Positions 44,151-55,680 of a stretch of DNA of 64,000 nt are shown here, piece after piece (position 1 is the stretch's first letter; each line of letters begins with the position of its first letter). Position numbers and translations under genes: made by a program. The DNA comes from Hyposmocoma kahamanoa (lineage: Eukaryota > Arthropoda > Insecta > Lepidoptera > Cosmopterigidae), in contig NW_020653900.1 of NCBI RefSeq assembly GCF_003589595.1, positions 6,432,606 to 6,496,605 of the forward strand. Reading direction: 5' to 3'. The notes under the pieces were generated by a model that worked only from the letters and a program-made list of their open reading frames with translations, did no database searches and was not told the DNA's origin.

Positions 44151-45049
44151 TTGTACATATTACACATGCATAAAAACTTGTATTAAAGTACCAAGTGAAA
44201 TGAAAAAACATTTACAGTGTGAATAAATATTTAGAACAATAATTTCGCATTATTGTTAAATACTATGACGTATTTTTTATCATTCTTGACTTATTTAATT
44301 TGTAAAATTGTAAATAGTGACTTTCATATTTATTATTGTAGTAGTCAACTAAGATTTTATCAGACATTTGCATGCTATTTGATATATTATGCGAAACATA
44401 TTTAGTACTGGTACTGTTTTCTTTTTCTGTTACAACTTTTTATGCCGTAATATTATGATTATAGTATATACTATCATATTTGCAAAATATATAGTATCTT
44501 TTAATGATAATTTCTAATAAAGTAAATTTTTTAGGTAGTATTTATATCACATAAACAGAGAGAATCTGTAAACAGAATAGAGAACATACTTATCTAAAAT
44601 TAATAGGTATAATTATAATTTATAATTATCACAAAGATGTAGGGCAGTTTATGGCTTTTGTGCAATTACTGATCGCAATATAATTGAGAACAGATTACGC
44701 ATCCCGTACCATGTTGCAGTCAATTAGCAAATTAGGGGATTGTTTGAAGTAAGTTGCAAAATCACCAACCCGTGTTTTTTCTCTGTGTTGCTCAATAAAT
44801 TCTAATAATATTTAGCAATATCATCACCCCATTATACGTCCTACTGCGATAGGTCTCCTCTAATAAGAGGGTTTAGGTCATAGTCAGTTACACTGAGCCA
44901 ATGCGTGGGGACTTCCAAGGGTTGTGAACTTTCTTCGTCATTCTAAGTTTCATCATGATAGTTTTACTTCAACTTTTTTGTATTTCTTGACCATTACGTT
45001 CTCCAATGTTTTATATAAGAATAATCCGTAGTATTGTAATCCGAGGTGA
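44151..45049. other. Unassigned AT-rich sequence
   Basis: No coding exon, RNA gene or shared repeat was seen. Confidence 0.35.
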
Positions 45050-45190
45050 GGGACCTAGTTACCTACATTACAAGCTTCGGCTTAGTTTAGGCACCAGTCA
45101 CTTGCACACATAATGCATCTGACTGTGTATGTTATCTAAATTTCTAATGTAACTATTATGTTTGTGGAGAAAATAAATTATTATTTTTAT
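45050..45190 (+). mobile_element. LINE 3' end (type 2)
   Basis: ATTACAAGCTTCGGCTTAGT, TTAGGCACCAG and a terminal GGAGAAAATAAATTATTATT. It is related to 15,290-15,490. Confidence 0.45.
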
Positions 45191-45404
45191 TTACTTCACC
45201 GTTAACGAGAGGTCGCTATTAACAGTCACAAATGTACGTAACTCTGAAGTAACAGTTCGTGTCAAGACTCTAATTTCTGAATTCCTGATATAATTTTGAC
45301 TGTTAGAGGAGATTAATTTATTTGAAAATTATATGACCAAAAAAGTGCTGCACTCGTGAAAAATACAATATACATTTTAAAGTCAACGAACTTTGCTTTT
45401 GACT

Positions 45405-45690
45405 GCTACCTAACCCTGGAGCTAAGGTCTAAGAAAGATAAGATCTACGATAGAACGAGCTCGCCCAAAAGATGTCTATTCAGTCGCATCATCCGGTTGT
45501 ATGTGCTCGAAAACACAGACACAGGCAGGGAATTCCATTCCTAGGCTGTGCGCATAATAAAGTATGACAAAAAACAATGATTATCGATCGAAAGTAGGGA
45601 TGATATGCCGACGTACGTCTGGATGTCCGATAATAAAAGTGGGCGGACGGAACGAGCTGATAAAACACTCACCGAAGACATTCTGTAAAA
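45405..45690. repeat. Diverged repeat (AGATGTCTATTCA / GTCTGGATGTCCGAT type)
   Basis: GCTCGCCCAAAAGATGTCTA, GGCAGGGAATTCCATTCCTA, GCTGTGCGCATAATAAAG and CGTACGTCTGGATGTCCGAT. It shares its GGCAG(G/A)GAATTCCA block with 22,400. I know similar sequence as a dispersed lepidopteran repeat, but I cannot class it. Confidence 0.5.
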
Positions 45691-46549
45691 AACCGACTCG
45701 TCTGTAGAAACAGATCTTAATTATGAAGTATGCTGTCAGTGGAATTTGAAATATCGAGCCCAAATATTAGAGACTAAATTTATGACTTATCATAAACCAA
45801 TTTCAAAATTTGTTGACTTGACATTACTGCTGAACATAGTATTTTATTTTCTGTATGAGGTACCTTTACGTAAGACTAAGAACTCGACTAGCAGAATGTT
45901 AGAAAGCATCAACGTGTATCTACTACAATCACAGTAATTAATCTACTAGAATTTTGACAAATTTATGAAATATATTTGAATATTTTACGTATTTTACATT
46001 TGATTTCCATGTGGTATACAGATGGCCTACGTTTGTCCGTGATGGCTTTGTTTTTGTGGCCTTTGCTCAGTTTAGTGGACATGTTTCGACTGATAATGAA
46101 CTGACGTCTGTAATGTGTTTTTTAATTCATGTTGTGTTATTTATGAAAAGGTAAAAATTTATTTAGTATTGCTGCTATAAAGACTGTATGTCACAAATTC
46201 AGATTATTCATTACACCTCCACAACTGCTTTGTCCTATATGCCATATACACCTAATGTTTCGTACCATAGTATGATTTCTTTTTATTTTCCCGATATTTC
46301 GGAACGATTACAAGCTCCATGTACACGAGTTGACTGGCTAGCGGTTGATGATAGCTTTAAGAACAGAAACGTCTATCTGCCCTCTTTCGTTGTCGTTGAC
46401 TACGTACCGATTACTTGTAGGCATATACGCACCATTTTATTTCATGAAATGTTTCATCGACCACAAAAATGTGATTGTATTTCAATCATGCTAACCAACC
46501 TTATTAGTCATTTTAAACAATACCTTGTTCCATGACATTGATGTCGACA

Positions 46550-46591
46550 TTGACCACACAAACCACGAGAGTGACCACGCACACATGACCA
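46550..46591 (+). promoter_or_regulatory. Cluster of ACCAC motifs upstream of the Osiris gene
   Basis: TGACCACAC (46,550), AACCACG (46,561), TGACCACG (46,572) and TGACCA (46,586) lie within 42 bp, about 220-265 bp upstream of the ATG at 46,814. ACCAC(A/G) is the core of Runx-type binding sites; regulatory use is inference. A spaced near-duplication, ATAGATAAATGCAGTTC (46,681) and ATAGATAAATGCCAGTGTTC (46,707), lies nearer the gene. No canonical TATA/initiator pair is clear. Confidence 0.3.
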
Positions 46592-46813
46592 ATACACCAA
46601 CACAAATAAACTGGGAACATGTACATGCACGCCTCAGTGCACGGTGATACTATGCAACGATTGCACGCTCTAAAAGATTTATAGATAAATGCAGTTCCCG
46701 GTGAAAATAGATAAATGCCAGTGTTCATGTATTTTCTTCACATTGCGACAGACGCCGGCGTCAAGGTTGGACTGCGGACACGTCCAGTTTGAAGGAGTAC
46801 CGCGGATTACAAA

Positions 46814-47581
46814 ATGGAGCACCGCGGATTACTCCTCTTGTGCTTGAGTGCATGCCTCGTCTCGGCTTCGGGAGACACCTTCGGAGCTGGTCTGAAGCTT
46901 TTAAGAAGGATGTACGACAATTGCGAACGATCAGAGCAAATTGTCAAATGTTTCAAAATTCAGGCGGCGAAGTTGGCCGACCGTGCATCTAGGATGGAAT
47001 CTTTACCTATCATAGATGGAATATCCCTAATCAAAAGAGAAGACTCAGGAAGGGCATTCCCGTCTGCATTGCCCGAAGGAGACTTGAATTCCCTGCCGGC
47101 GGAGCAAGTGGACAAACTCCTGAACGTAGCTACTTCAAAATTGATGCAGACACATCGCGTAGTGATCTCACCGACGAGTGTAGGAGCTGATGTAGGGCGC
47201 TCTTTAAATGAAGGCAGGAGTAAATTGAAGAAGATGATTGGCCCGATTATTGCTGGTGTTCTTCTGAAGGGTGGTTTCCTAGCTATGGCATTCCAGGCTA
47301 TTGCTATCATCGCTGGCAAGGCTCTGCTTATCGGTAAGATTGCTCTGTTACTCTCTGCTATCATTGGTCTTAAAAAGTTGGTGACTGGAGGCGAAGCTCA
47401 CGAGAAGACTACGTACGAGATTGTGAAGCATCCTCAGGTTTCCCAAAGTCACACTTTCTCGTCAGCACATTATGGAAGTGACTTCGACACTACTGGTCCT
47501 GGAGGTCATTATAGAAGGAGCGTGGAAGACGAGGCCGCAGCACAAGACAGGGCTTACAGAGCATACGCCCAAAAGCAGTAA
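46814..47581 (+). CDS. Osiris family protein (possibly Osi8-like), complete
   Basis: A complete intronless gene of 255 codons encodes a secretory-pathway Osiris protein (DUF1676); family members are linked to cuticle formation in insects. The signal peptide spans residues 1-19 (MEHRGLLLLCLSACLVSAS). The two-cysteine segment is C37-X8-C46. AKLADRASRMESLPIIDGI (52-70) matches the paralogue at 13,566. A basic LNEGRSKLKK (131-140) leads into a long hydrophobic region (142-190) with AGKALLIGKIALLLSAIIGL. The tail has a dibasic RR (234-235) and AQDRAY (243-248), which fits the family's AQXLAY motif. The start has a good context (ACAAAATGG). All expected parts are present. Osi8 is only a guess from the tail and the Osi9-like neighbour. 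Confidence 0.95.
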   Translation: MEHRGLLLLCLSACLVSASGDTFGAGLKLLRRMYDNCERSEQIVKCFKIQAAKLADRASRMESLPIIDGISLIKREDSGRAFPSALPEGDLNSLPAEQVDKLLNVATSKLMQTHRVVISPTSVGADVGRSLNEGRSKLKKMIGPIIAGVLLKGGFLAMAFQAIAIIAGKALLIGKIALLLSAIIGLKKLVTGGEAHEKTTYEIVKHPQVSQSHTFSSAHYGSDFDTTGPGGHYRRSVEDEAAAQDRAYRAYAQKQ

Positions 47582-49117
47582 GAAACAATCTATAGAACCC
47601 TTACGACTCTTATAAAATACAACGACGACTAGGCATCAATGAAAATACTCCAAAGTTAGCGAACAAATTATTTATTTTATTATTTAAACAATCGTCATTA
47701 GTAGTATTATTAATTAATTTACAATTATTATTAATTTAATGTGTTAAAAGTTGCTCAATCCAAGTGTATTAATGGCATTGAATGATTTATATAAAATATG
47801 TATGTTATACAATTATGTAAATAAGTACCTACGTGAATTGCATGTGTGTTTATGTATGTATTTTGATATATTATTTAATGTTGCATAATCGATTGCACCA
47901 AATAACTAGAGCTAATTCAAATTGTTATTACGTATTATTTTGGTTTATATAAAAATAGTAATATAATACAATTAATAATAAGTATAGGCTAGTCGACGGG
48001 TACTGTGCATTTCTAAAAAAAAAACTAATCACTCGAATGTCCAATTTTGTAAAAAATAGTTAAGTTTAATTAATAAGTTATTTATTTTTATTATTTGCCT
48101 TGCTATTTATTTATTACGGTGCTGTTTAGTATAGGTAGTTAATTATTGCATAATTTCGTATACTTCGTGTATTCATCTATGTATTGTCGATTTATTCGAC
48201 TGGTGGTTACGCGAGTACCTTTTATATAAAAAAAATATTTATTTTTAATAATATTTTGATTATTGTATTGTATACTAAAAGATTACTATTATTTTTATTT
48301 AGTATAATTAATAAAATAATAAATATCGTATTAAGTGCTATGACGATGAAAGATATTCTAAGGATGTAAACAATAATGGGTGTTAAATTTGTATAAAAAA
48401 TTTGTTGACTGAGACTTAGTTTTATTTAAAAAGATTCTAAGAAAATATCCGTGAAATAAGGAAACGCTCAAAAATGGAAATAAATTAATGAAAACGGGAA
48501 GGTGATTCTTATTTCACAATAGTAATGAAAGGTGTCCGCAGAACTACCATGTTTATGTACTCATTGTACTAAAAAAAATGTAGAAATCTAATTAACATAT
48601 GTCAATTTTATAAATCAAAGATACATTTTAGATTATATTCAATTTTAAATTTTAAATTATATTCAATTCATCAAAAGCCACGTACGAGTTTTTATTCTGA
48701 CGTCAAGTCGGAAATGGCTTTAATGACGTGTTTCTATTATCGTTTTTTGTGTTCTTAATACGTCTAGGGTACTGTGACAATGTCCAAATAATTTATTCAA
48801 TTTCTTGATAATGGTTATAGCACATTTATTACAATATAATATCATTGTTTAAAATACACAATTAGTCTGGATTTAGCTTTTTTACATGACATTTTCTCAC
48901 GATTTGTTAGAAAAGTGTGGCAATGACCACGTTATTTATTCAGTACTCTGATATCTGTTCATAAATATTCATATATATGTAAGTGATGATGCGTTCTGAA
49001 AAATACTGTGTAAGTGAGATTTTAAGTAATAAAATTTTAAGTAATACATAAGCTTGATTAAGAAAAAAATATTCCTAGGTTTACTCCGTCATTTTCTGTT
49101 TTTTTTTTACAAAATTA
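47582..49117. other. 3' flank of the Osiris gene; unassigned
   Basis: AT-rich. The first clear AATAAA after the stop is near 48,479, about 0.9 kb downstream; nearer polyadenylation signals would have to be variants. No repeat family was recognised. Confidence 0.4.
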
Positions 49118-49271
49118 TGTGTCGTGCACCTGGTGGTAAGCGACACGCCTATCCATAACTGTTGCAGTGCTACTCAGAGCTTTAAAACGCAAAGATCTTG
49201 TCACTGCGTCTGACACCCTGAGACATAAGTTAACAAGTCCCATGTGCCTGTAATTTCACCAGCACCCTTAC
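49118..49271 (+). repeat. Repeat C left half, split from its right half by a LINE
   Basis: GTCGTGCACCTGGTGGTAAG, CTACTCAGAGCTTTAAAACG, AAGTCCCATGTGCCTGTAAT and TTCACCAGCACCCTTA. It breaks at the boundary between halves. The matching right half resumes at 50,479, after 1.2 kb of LINE. Confidence 0.75.
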
Positions 49272-50478
49272 GGTAAGTAAGGCATATATACTATATCTAA
49301 AGTAATTGATTGGTTTGCTGTTAATAACCTGCTCGTTAATGAGAAAAAAAGAAATTGTGTGAAATTTACATTATCCAATGTTAAAGAGACGGTTACAAAC
49401 ATTGTAGTTAGAAACGAAAAGTTGAATCTTGTGAATATAGTTGTATTTCTAGATATAACGTTAAATGCTAAATTGCAATGGGGTCCACATTTAAGTAAGT
49501 TATCTAAACGGCTCAGCTCTGCAGTGTACGCGATTAAAGAAATACGAAATTTTCAGACGTCGAAACAGTTAGATTGTATTACTTCAGCTACTTTCACAGT
49601 CTAATGACACACGGCATTTTGCTTTGGGGTGATGCTGCCGATATCAACAAAATCTTTGTCCTGCAGAAACGTGCCGTTAGGGCAATTTACAATTAGGGTC
49701 CCAGAGTATCTTTGAGAGATAAGTTTAGGAAATTAATATTCTTACACTAGCGTCACAGTACATCTATGAAAACCTAATTTATGTTAAGAGGAACAGTAAT
49801 CTCTTTATGAAAAATAGTGACAGACATAACATTAATGCGAGACATAAAAATAAACTAGCTGTTCTTTTTAGTCGTCTTCACAAAGTGACAAATTCATTTA
49901 AGGGGCAATGTATACGCTTCTATAATGGCTCCGTAGCCAAACGATTACCATGCTGGACTGCCATGCAGAGATCCTAGGTTCAATTTCTAGGTCGGGAGAA
50001 ATATATGTATTTCTTTCTTGATTATTTGTGGTTGTCTATGCGTGTGTCCATGGCACCCGCGACACAGGGTTTCCCTAGTGCGGGGCTATGTTGAGTGTGT
50101 GCGTTATTTATTTTATTTATGACAAGATTCCGGTTGATATACAAAATTTGCTATTCACGAGGTTTAAAACTATACTGAAACAAAAACTTTATACTAAAGG
50201 TTATTATTATACAACTTCTGCGTACTTGGATGACAAAAATCCGTGGTAGTAACCCGTTTAGCTCATGAAGGTAGTCTCGATCTCTGATGTTTGAAAGAAA
50301 AAAAAATATTGTAAATGTTGAATGGGTAAAAATGTTAATTACAAAGAGCAAGCCCTGGAGTTCTTGCTCATTCTTCTTATGGGAGTCTGCCTTACGAATG
50401 AGCGGTAGAGTTTACCAATGTGACAATTTCAAGTGTAACAATGCTTACCTATGAAATAAAGATTGTTTTGATTTGGTT
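49272..50478 (+). mobile_element. 5'-truncated LINE (Jockey/CR1-like), itself split by a SINE
   Basis: The decayed frame gives IDWFAVNNLLVNEKK, VVFLDITLNAKLQWGPHLSK, SLMTHGILLWGDAAD, LQKRAVRAIYN, a stop, RVSLRDKFRKLN and GQCIRFYN. It then continues after the SINE insertion with DKIPVDIQNLLFTRFKTILK to DDKNPW. This is the C-terminal third of the reverse-transcriptase protein plus a 3' UTR ending in TGAAATAAAGATTGTTTTGA. It is the same family as 17,294 and 57,000. One frameshift near 49,560 and an internal stop near 49,693 kill it. Confidence 0.85.
49927..50120 (+). mobile_element. SINE-B inserted into the LINE
   Basis: Head GGCTCCGTAGCCAAACGATT, then AGGTTCAATTTCTAGGTCGG; body GTGTGTCCATGGCACCCGCG, GGGTTTCCCTAGTGCGGGGC. 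It cuts the LINE codons for RFYN / DKIP. A (TTTAT)-like tail ends it. No exact target-site duplication remains. Confidence 0.85.
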
Positions 50479-50590
50479 CTCCCAAATCGAAACGCAATAT
50501 GCTCAAATTACTGCTTGGCGGCAAAAATAGGTAAGTTGGTAGTACTTCCCTGGATAATCCTCTCACAAGGAGGTCTACTGCTACTAAATT
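50479..50590 (+). repeat. Repeat C right half (other side of the LINE)
   Basis: TCGAAACGCAATATGCTCAA, ATTACTGCTTGGCGGCAAAA, GTAGTACTTCCCTGGATAAT and GGAGGTCTACTGCTACTAAA. Confidence 0.75.
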
Positions 50591-50714
50591 TCTCATTTAT
50601 TGCTTTATCATTTTCTAATTAATTACACCGCCATTTTCTTTATTATATCTCATCAAATTGCTTTTGTATTTTCGAGATGTAATTGTACCTGTAATAGTTA
50701 TGTAATAATAATAA

Positions 50715-50880
50715 CTAGGGAATTCCGAGTACCAGAGCAACATAGTTCAGTCTGGGACATTTCGCAGAACACAACAATTGAACCAATTTAGAAAAGCCCT
50801 CTAATTTGTCCTACCCGGGAATCGAACCCGTGACCTCCTTACACAGAGGACACGAGCCAATTTAAATATTAAGGTGCGTT
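50715..50880 (-). mobile_element. SINE-F
   Basis: Minus orientation: AGGGAATTCCGAGTACCAGA, ATTGAACCAATTTAGAAAAG, CTACCCGGGAATCGAACCCG and TGACCTCC. The tRNA head is cut after the B-box. Confidence 0.7.
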
Positions 50881-50909
50881 CCCTAGTTTGAAATCAAGTA
50901 TTTTTTTAT

Positions 50910-51180
50910 AATACCAAGTGACGGGGCTGACAAGTCGTTCGCCTGGTGGTAAGCTACACGCTTGTACTTAGCAGTTCCAGTTCCATTAATCCCACAATAT
51001 ATCGCAAAAATCTGAATAGCACTGCAACAACGCCCGTCGCCCTGACACGACATAAGTTAACAAGTTTCATTTGTCTTTAATTTCTCCAGCATCCCTTTAT
51101 TGCCGGAACTCAGCATTAGCTCACATTACTGCTTGGCAGCAAAAACAGCTTGGCTACTTCCCAGACAGCAACAACAATTA
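50910..51180 (+). repeat. Repeat C, full length, diverged
   Basis: TACCAAGTGACGGGGCTGAC, AAGTCGTTCGCCTGGTGGTA, CGCCCGTCGCCCTGACAC, TTTATTGCCGGAACTCAGCA and TTACTGCTTGGCAGCAAAAA. Confidence 0.75.
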
Positions 51181-51944
51181 ATCCTTTCGACAAGAATTAA
51201 TTGATTATTATTTTATTATAAGAATTAATTATTATTATGATAAATCCAAAACCTGAATGATGAAATCATGAAATAAATCAACGAAATTGAATTAAGTGCA
51301 AAATGAAAGAATTGAAATCCTATCTCGTTTAGGTAAGGTTGTTTATTCTTTCAGTTAGATATAGATATAAAAATTAATTAAATAAGAAATTATAATATTA
51401 TTTACAAGAAAAACAACAGACATTAACTGTATATCTAGACGCATTATTAAGACTAAGTACATATTTACGGATCGCGTGTACGATTTTAAAAAAATCGTAA
51501 CGTTTTTATTTACCGGTGAGTAATTATTGAACTCATACAAATTGTTGGAGCAAGACGCCCCGCTAGGTGAAATGGTCCTGTATCAAATAACGAGGAATAA
51601 TTAGATCTGATCTAGGTGGAAAGCGGGGAAATGTATGTGTAGTTTATTTGAGACCATTGCCATTGTGCAAAATGAACGTAACTGCATGGGAAAAAGGTTG
51701 GAGTTGATCTAGTGCGCTTGCTTTTCACATGGTGTGGATTTTTTTTGATGCTCAATTTAATTGATGTCGCACAGGGCTTCCATTGTACCCGAACTTATAC
51801 TCTGTAGTCACGAGCATTGCTATGTATATAAATGCGTTACAACGAAATGACCTTCGTAATCTCAATATACGCAAATATTTTTTTAATATATTAATTGGTG
51901 GTCATTGCCAACTACGTGGCAAACAAAACAATTGCCTGATCTCT
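51181..51944. other. Unassigned AT-rich sequence
   Basis: A degenerate AAGAATTAATT(G)ATTATTAT repetition lies at 51,190-51,240. Nothing else was recognised. Confidence 0.35.
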
Positions 51945-52085
51945 AACTAGAGAATTTTCTGTACTCTTAGTACTAGAGCAACGGAATTTTCGGAACATCT
52001 AGACCAGAACCAATTTAGAAAAGTTCATTTTCCAAATTGGTCCTACAGGGAATTGAACCCGGGACTTCTCATCTATAGGTGATAG
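51945..52085 (-). mobile_element. SINE-F
   Basis: Minus orientation: CTAACTAGAGAATTTTCTGT, ACTAGAGCAACGGAATTTTC, AGAACCAATTTAGAAAAGTT, CATTTTCCAAATTGGTCCTA and GGGAATTGAACCCGGGAC. Confidence 0.7.
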
Positions 52086-52657
52086 TATGTACTTTTAATG
52101 TACGTAACGGCTCTACATGCATGAAGTCCCTACACTATCTCCTTTGCTGATCGTCGCATCTCCTTACAGAGGCTGGCAGTAGCGCTTAAAAGTCTATACT
52201 ATCTCAAATGCCTTTAGTTGATACCGCATAACAGTGAAAATGTTGAATCAATCACATTGGAAAAAATATATATTACATGTGAGGATATACACTGATTGTT
52301 ATATGGTTCGAAAACACGTTTCCTAAAAATTTTCACTATAGAAAAATAAACACAAACTTACCTCGAAATTTTACAAGAAAACCGCTATGTTCAGTAGGTA
52401 CTTTACATACCAATTTACATACCAATGATTTTTTTTACATCAACTGAACTAAAAAGAACACGTATATATACTACTTGTATACGACATACATTATTCAAAT
52501 TCTGAAATAAAGCTAGTGTCCCTGCCGGTCGACCTAAGCAAAATGAGCCGTATTAGTACGGGAAAAAATTGAATTCGAGCTGTGGTTGCATTGACTCTTA
52601 CGAGAGTCACCACACTTATTAACGGAGAATTAGATTAAGCCGTTAAAAAAAAGCTTT
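52086..52657. other. Unassigned sequence
   Basis: No coding exon, RNA gene or shared repeat was seen. Confidence 0.35.
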
Positions 52658-53120
52658 AAGGCGCATTCCCATTATGTCGTAAAGTTTTATTTATCGTTGG
52701 ACGACTGTCGCTTTTAGCCTGTTCCCATAATATCACGACTGTCTGTCTTGACTATGTTGTGGACTTCCTTATCGTTGAACGACTGTCGTGTCTAGCGGTT
52801 CCTACTGGATCCCGATGACAATTTATCGGTTTACGGCAGCCGCCTTGTCGTCTGCGCGACAGAATCGTTTGCAAAGCCCATGGCGCGGGATGAAGAGAGG
52901 GCAGAGTAGGAAGCAGAACACTTGCAGACAACGATAAATAAAACGTGATGACAATAGTTTATTTATCGTCGTTCTAGTCTTAACAGTCTGTAGTCGTAAT
53001 GTCAAAAAAGTCGTGAGCGACAGTTAATCGTATTGTACTATATACTTCATTTAAATATACAAGCCACGACTCTTAAACTGCACGACTATCTGTCGTCACA
53101 ACATAATGGGAACGCGCCCT
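52658..53120. mobile_element. 463-bp non-autonomous DNA transposon
   Basis: The left end is AAGGCGCATTCCCATTATGT, CGT. The right end, inverted, is AGGGCGCGTTCCCATTATGT, TGT: 20 of 23 positions match. Inside, ACGACTGTC and TTTATTTATCG motifs recur in both orientations (TTATCGTTGGACGACTGTCG, TTATCGTTGAACGACTGTCG, AACGATAAATAAA). A 60-codon minus-strand frame is incidental. No target-site duplication is certain. Confidence 0.8.
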
Positions 53121-53977
53121 AGCGTCCATGGTATAAGAGTGAAAAACACATTGTACGTGTTAACTCTGACCACGAGTGGAATATTATTACATGGAGATGA
53201 AATTTTTTCTGGCTTTTTTTGTGCGGTGATTACCTAAAAATGAAACCCTTAAATTTTTATATTTGTTTGAAGTGTACTTTTTATGTAGGATGGCTTACAT
53301 ATGTCCATAATCTCACCTGATGGTAAATGAAGACGTAACCAAGTGTATCTGGATTGTGAAGACAGACTGACTCTCTGTTTAAAGATTAGATTTTTTTTTC
53401 TCAGGTTACACTGAACATTAAATACTTACATTGTAGACGAAAATGCATTAATATATTAAAACAACAATTATTTATTTACACGTACATAGACTTCGACGTG
53501 TGACGCAACGCGGGAGTCTGGGTAACCGGCTTCGGAATCGTCGGTACATGACACCCTTCGGCTAAAACCCCCTCCTTCATGAAGGTCGACAAACATTCAG
53601 TTGGTATTATCAGCACAAATTAATTAAAAGTCACATTGTGGCAGAACTCCCTCTCTCGACCGTCAGACTGTGGATTATTCAATTAATTCATTTATTGTAC
53701 GGATAACACACCAGATAACAATCAATTACATTGGTAAGAGTTAAATATGTTACAAAGTTCTGTGCCAGATTATAATCCTACTTATCATTACCTACACATT
53801 ATAAAGTAACAAGAAAGATCCATTGTTCATAATTTGCTAATAATTTATTTACTTAATTAATATACTTGTTTACTTAATACAAAAGCGACATGGGTATGAG
53901 TGAATAACTATGTAAGTGCTAGGCGAGTTACTACTCCTTGAAATATTCTGAACCTTAAGTCAAAAATATTTTGACTT
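53121..53977. other. Unassigned sequence
   Basis: A short block, TAATCTCACCTGATGGTAAA, near 53,310 is shared with 22,995. Nothing is coding. Confidence 0.35.
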
Positions 53978-54190
53978 AAACGGCACACTGGTTTTCATAG
54001 TGTCGTCATCTCTGAGGTTCCGGATTCGTTTTCCGGCCGAGTCAATGTGGAAAAACTAACTTTTCTATATTGTCTCGGGTCTGGATATTTGCGGTACCGT
54101 TGCTGTTTCTGATTTTCAATATACAAGAATTTTGGTTACTTACTTTGGGATCAGAGCAACGTATGTGGTGTTGTCTAATATTTATCATAG
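53978..54190 (+). mobile_element. SINE-A copy 2
   Basis: CACACTGGTTTTCATAGTGT, GGATTCGTTTTCCGG (B-box), TTTTCTATATTGTCTCGGGT and TTACTTTGGGATCAGAGCAA. It matches 28-240 throughout the body. Confidence 0.75.
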
Positions 54191-54279
54191 ATATTCAGTT
54201 GTAAAACTGACACATTCTTAGTAGGGGATTATAAAAGGAAGTTTCATTCGTTATTCTTCTTCGTTTGCAAGTAAAATGT

Positions 54280-54625
54280 CTTTATTCATTCATTCATTAA
54301 AAACCAGCAGCTTCAACCATTTCATAAAAACAGGGAAGAAAACATAAAGCCAATTATAGGTTTCCACCTATAGCTTTAGACAAATCAAACAAGAGCATTA
54401 AACAGTATTTGTTAACAAGATACGCTTACGTAAATATCACAACCCAATACCTACTCCACAAATTATAAACAGTCACAAATTATTCAATAAAATTACATAG
54501 AATGTGTATGAGTTTACGCTTTAGCGCATCAACATTACTATTAAATATATCAACATCCATGTCATGATTGCTCAGCACACTATTCAAGCTCTTGCTAGCT
54601 CTACATAGAGAAACTGAAAAAATTA
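54280..54625 (-). mobile_element. Possible LINE C-terminal fragment
   Basis: The minus strand reads SVSLCRASKSLNSVLSNHDM, DVDIFNSNVDALKRKLIHIL, then stops. The other end has an (ATTC)n run (TTATTCATTCATTCATTAAA). The peptide resembles the tail of a Jockey-type reverse transcriptase, but I am not certain. Confidence 0.35.
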
Positions 54626-54754
54626 TCTTACTCGGTATTACGATGAACAACAGTCATTAGCCTAACTGTGTTGACTTTTGTTGTAATCATATAAAGTAAT
54701 TAATAAAACATAACGATATTTGTATTCGTTAGTTACGCTTTGTACAGATATTTA

Positions 54755-54910
54755 TTCCCCCCTTCCAACTGGAAGAAATAGCTACTTAGCAATAACGCCG
54801 CCTGTTGTATGTACAACGTTAATATTAGTGTACTTTGTGATATTTGCTATCTTGTTTTGTCATTGTAATTTTTAATGTGCAGTAAAGAATATTTCATTCA
54901 TTCATTATTT
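54755..54910 (+). mobile_element. LINE 3' end (type 1)
   Basis: CCAACTGGAAGAAATAGCTA, AACGCCGCCTGTTGTATGTA, CATTGTAATTTTTAATGTGC and a terminal AAAGAATATTTCATTCATTC. It is related to 14,590-14,720. Confidence 0.5.
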
Positions 54911-55404
54911 TACTTCAAAGGTAAGAAGAGTTAGTCTTCTTATGAAGGACTTTATGCGAGTATGTGAGCTAGTGCTTATACGGATAACAAGCAAGGAGGT
55001 GACTTTAAAATTTGTCTTGGGTAACATTTTTTAAAACTCAACGCACTTGATTTTCACTAATATATCGTGTGCTTCTTAAAAGTTTCATATGAGCGAGTTT
55101 AACGACGTCACGGCAATGAGATACCAATCATTCTTCGTACGACTGTAATGAGTTTGCGATGATAGCAAACGCGACTGGAATCTGTTTTTTTTTATCTTTG
55201 CACCGTGCATTTATGGAGAAGAAATGTATTACCTTATATGGTTAATTGCTGCGAGTCGCTAATTAGAAAAAAAACATGTTTTTTGAGATATGTGTGTCAG
55301 ATGTGTATATAGCTGTAATGTCTAAGTCATTTCTAATTTGACTACAGCATGGTGTAGTCATATGTAGAGCTGTGGCGGTAGCCTGGTGGGGTCTAATGAC
55401 GGCA
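54911..55404. other. Unassigned sequence
   Basis: No coding exon, RNA gene or shared repeat was seen. Confidence 0.35.
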
Positions 55405-55672
55405 TGTAGCAATAGAGCTCCTTGTGTAAGAGTTTGTCCAGGGTTGTACTGCCACCTTTCCTATTTCTGCCGCCAAGCAGTAATGTCAGTAATAATAAAA
55501 ATAATGTAAGGGTGCTGGAGAAATTACAGGCACATGGGACTTATCAACTTATGTCTCAGGGTGACGGGCGCAGTGGTCTCCTCAGATCTTTGCAATTTAA
55601 AACTCCAGTGGCACTGTAACTGGGACACGCGTGTAGCTTACCATCAGGCGCACTACTTGTTATTATAAAAAA
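55405..55672 (-). repeat. Repeat C, full length
   Basis: AGCAATAGAGCTCCTTGTGT, GCCACCTTTCCTATTTCTGC, GTAAGGGTGCTGGAGAAATT, GGCACATGGGACTTATCAAC and GCGTGTAGCTTACCATCAGG. About 20 bp (TCAGTAATAATAAAAATAAT) have been added at the boundary between halves. Confidence 0.8.
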
Positions 55673-55680
55673 GTACTTTA

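Noticed and set aside
46960..47364. 134-codon minus-strand frame inside the complete Osiris gene
   Set aside because: It is the antisense shadow of the Osiris coding sequence.
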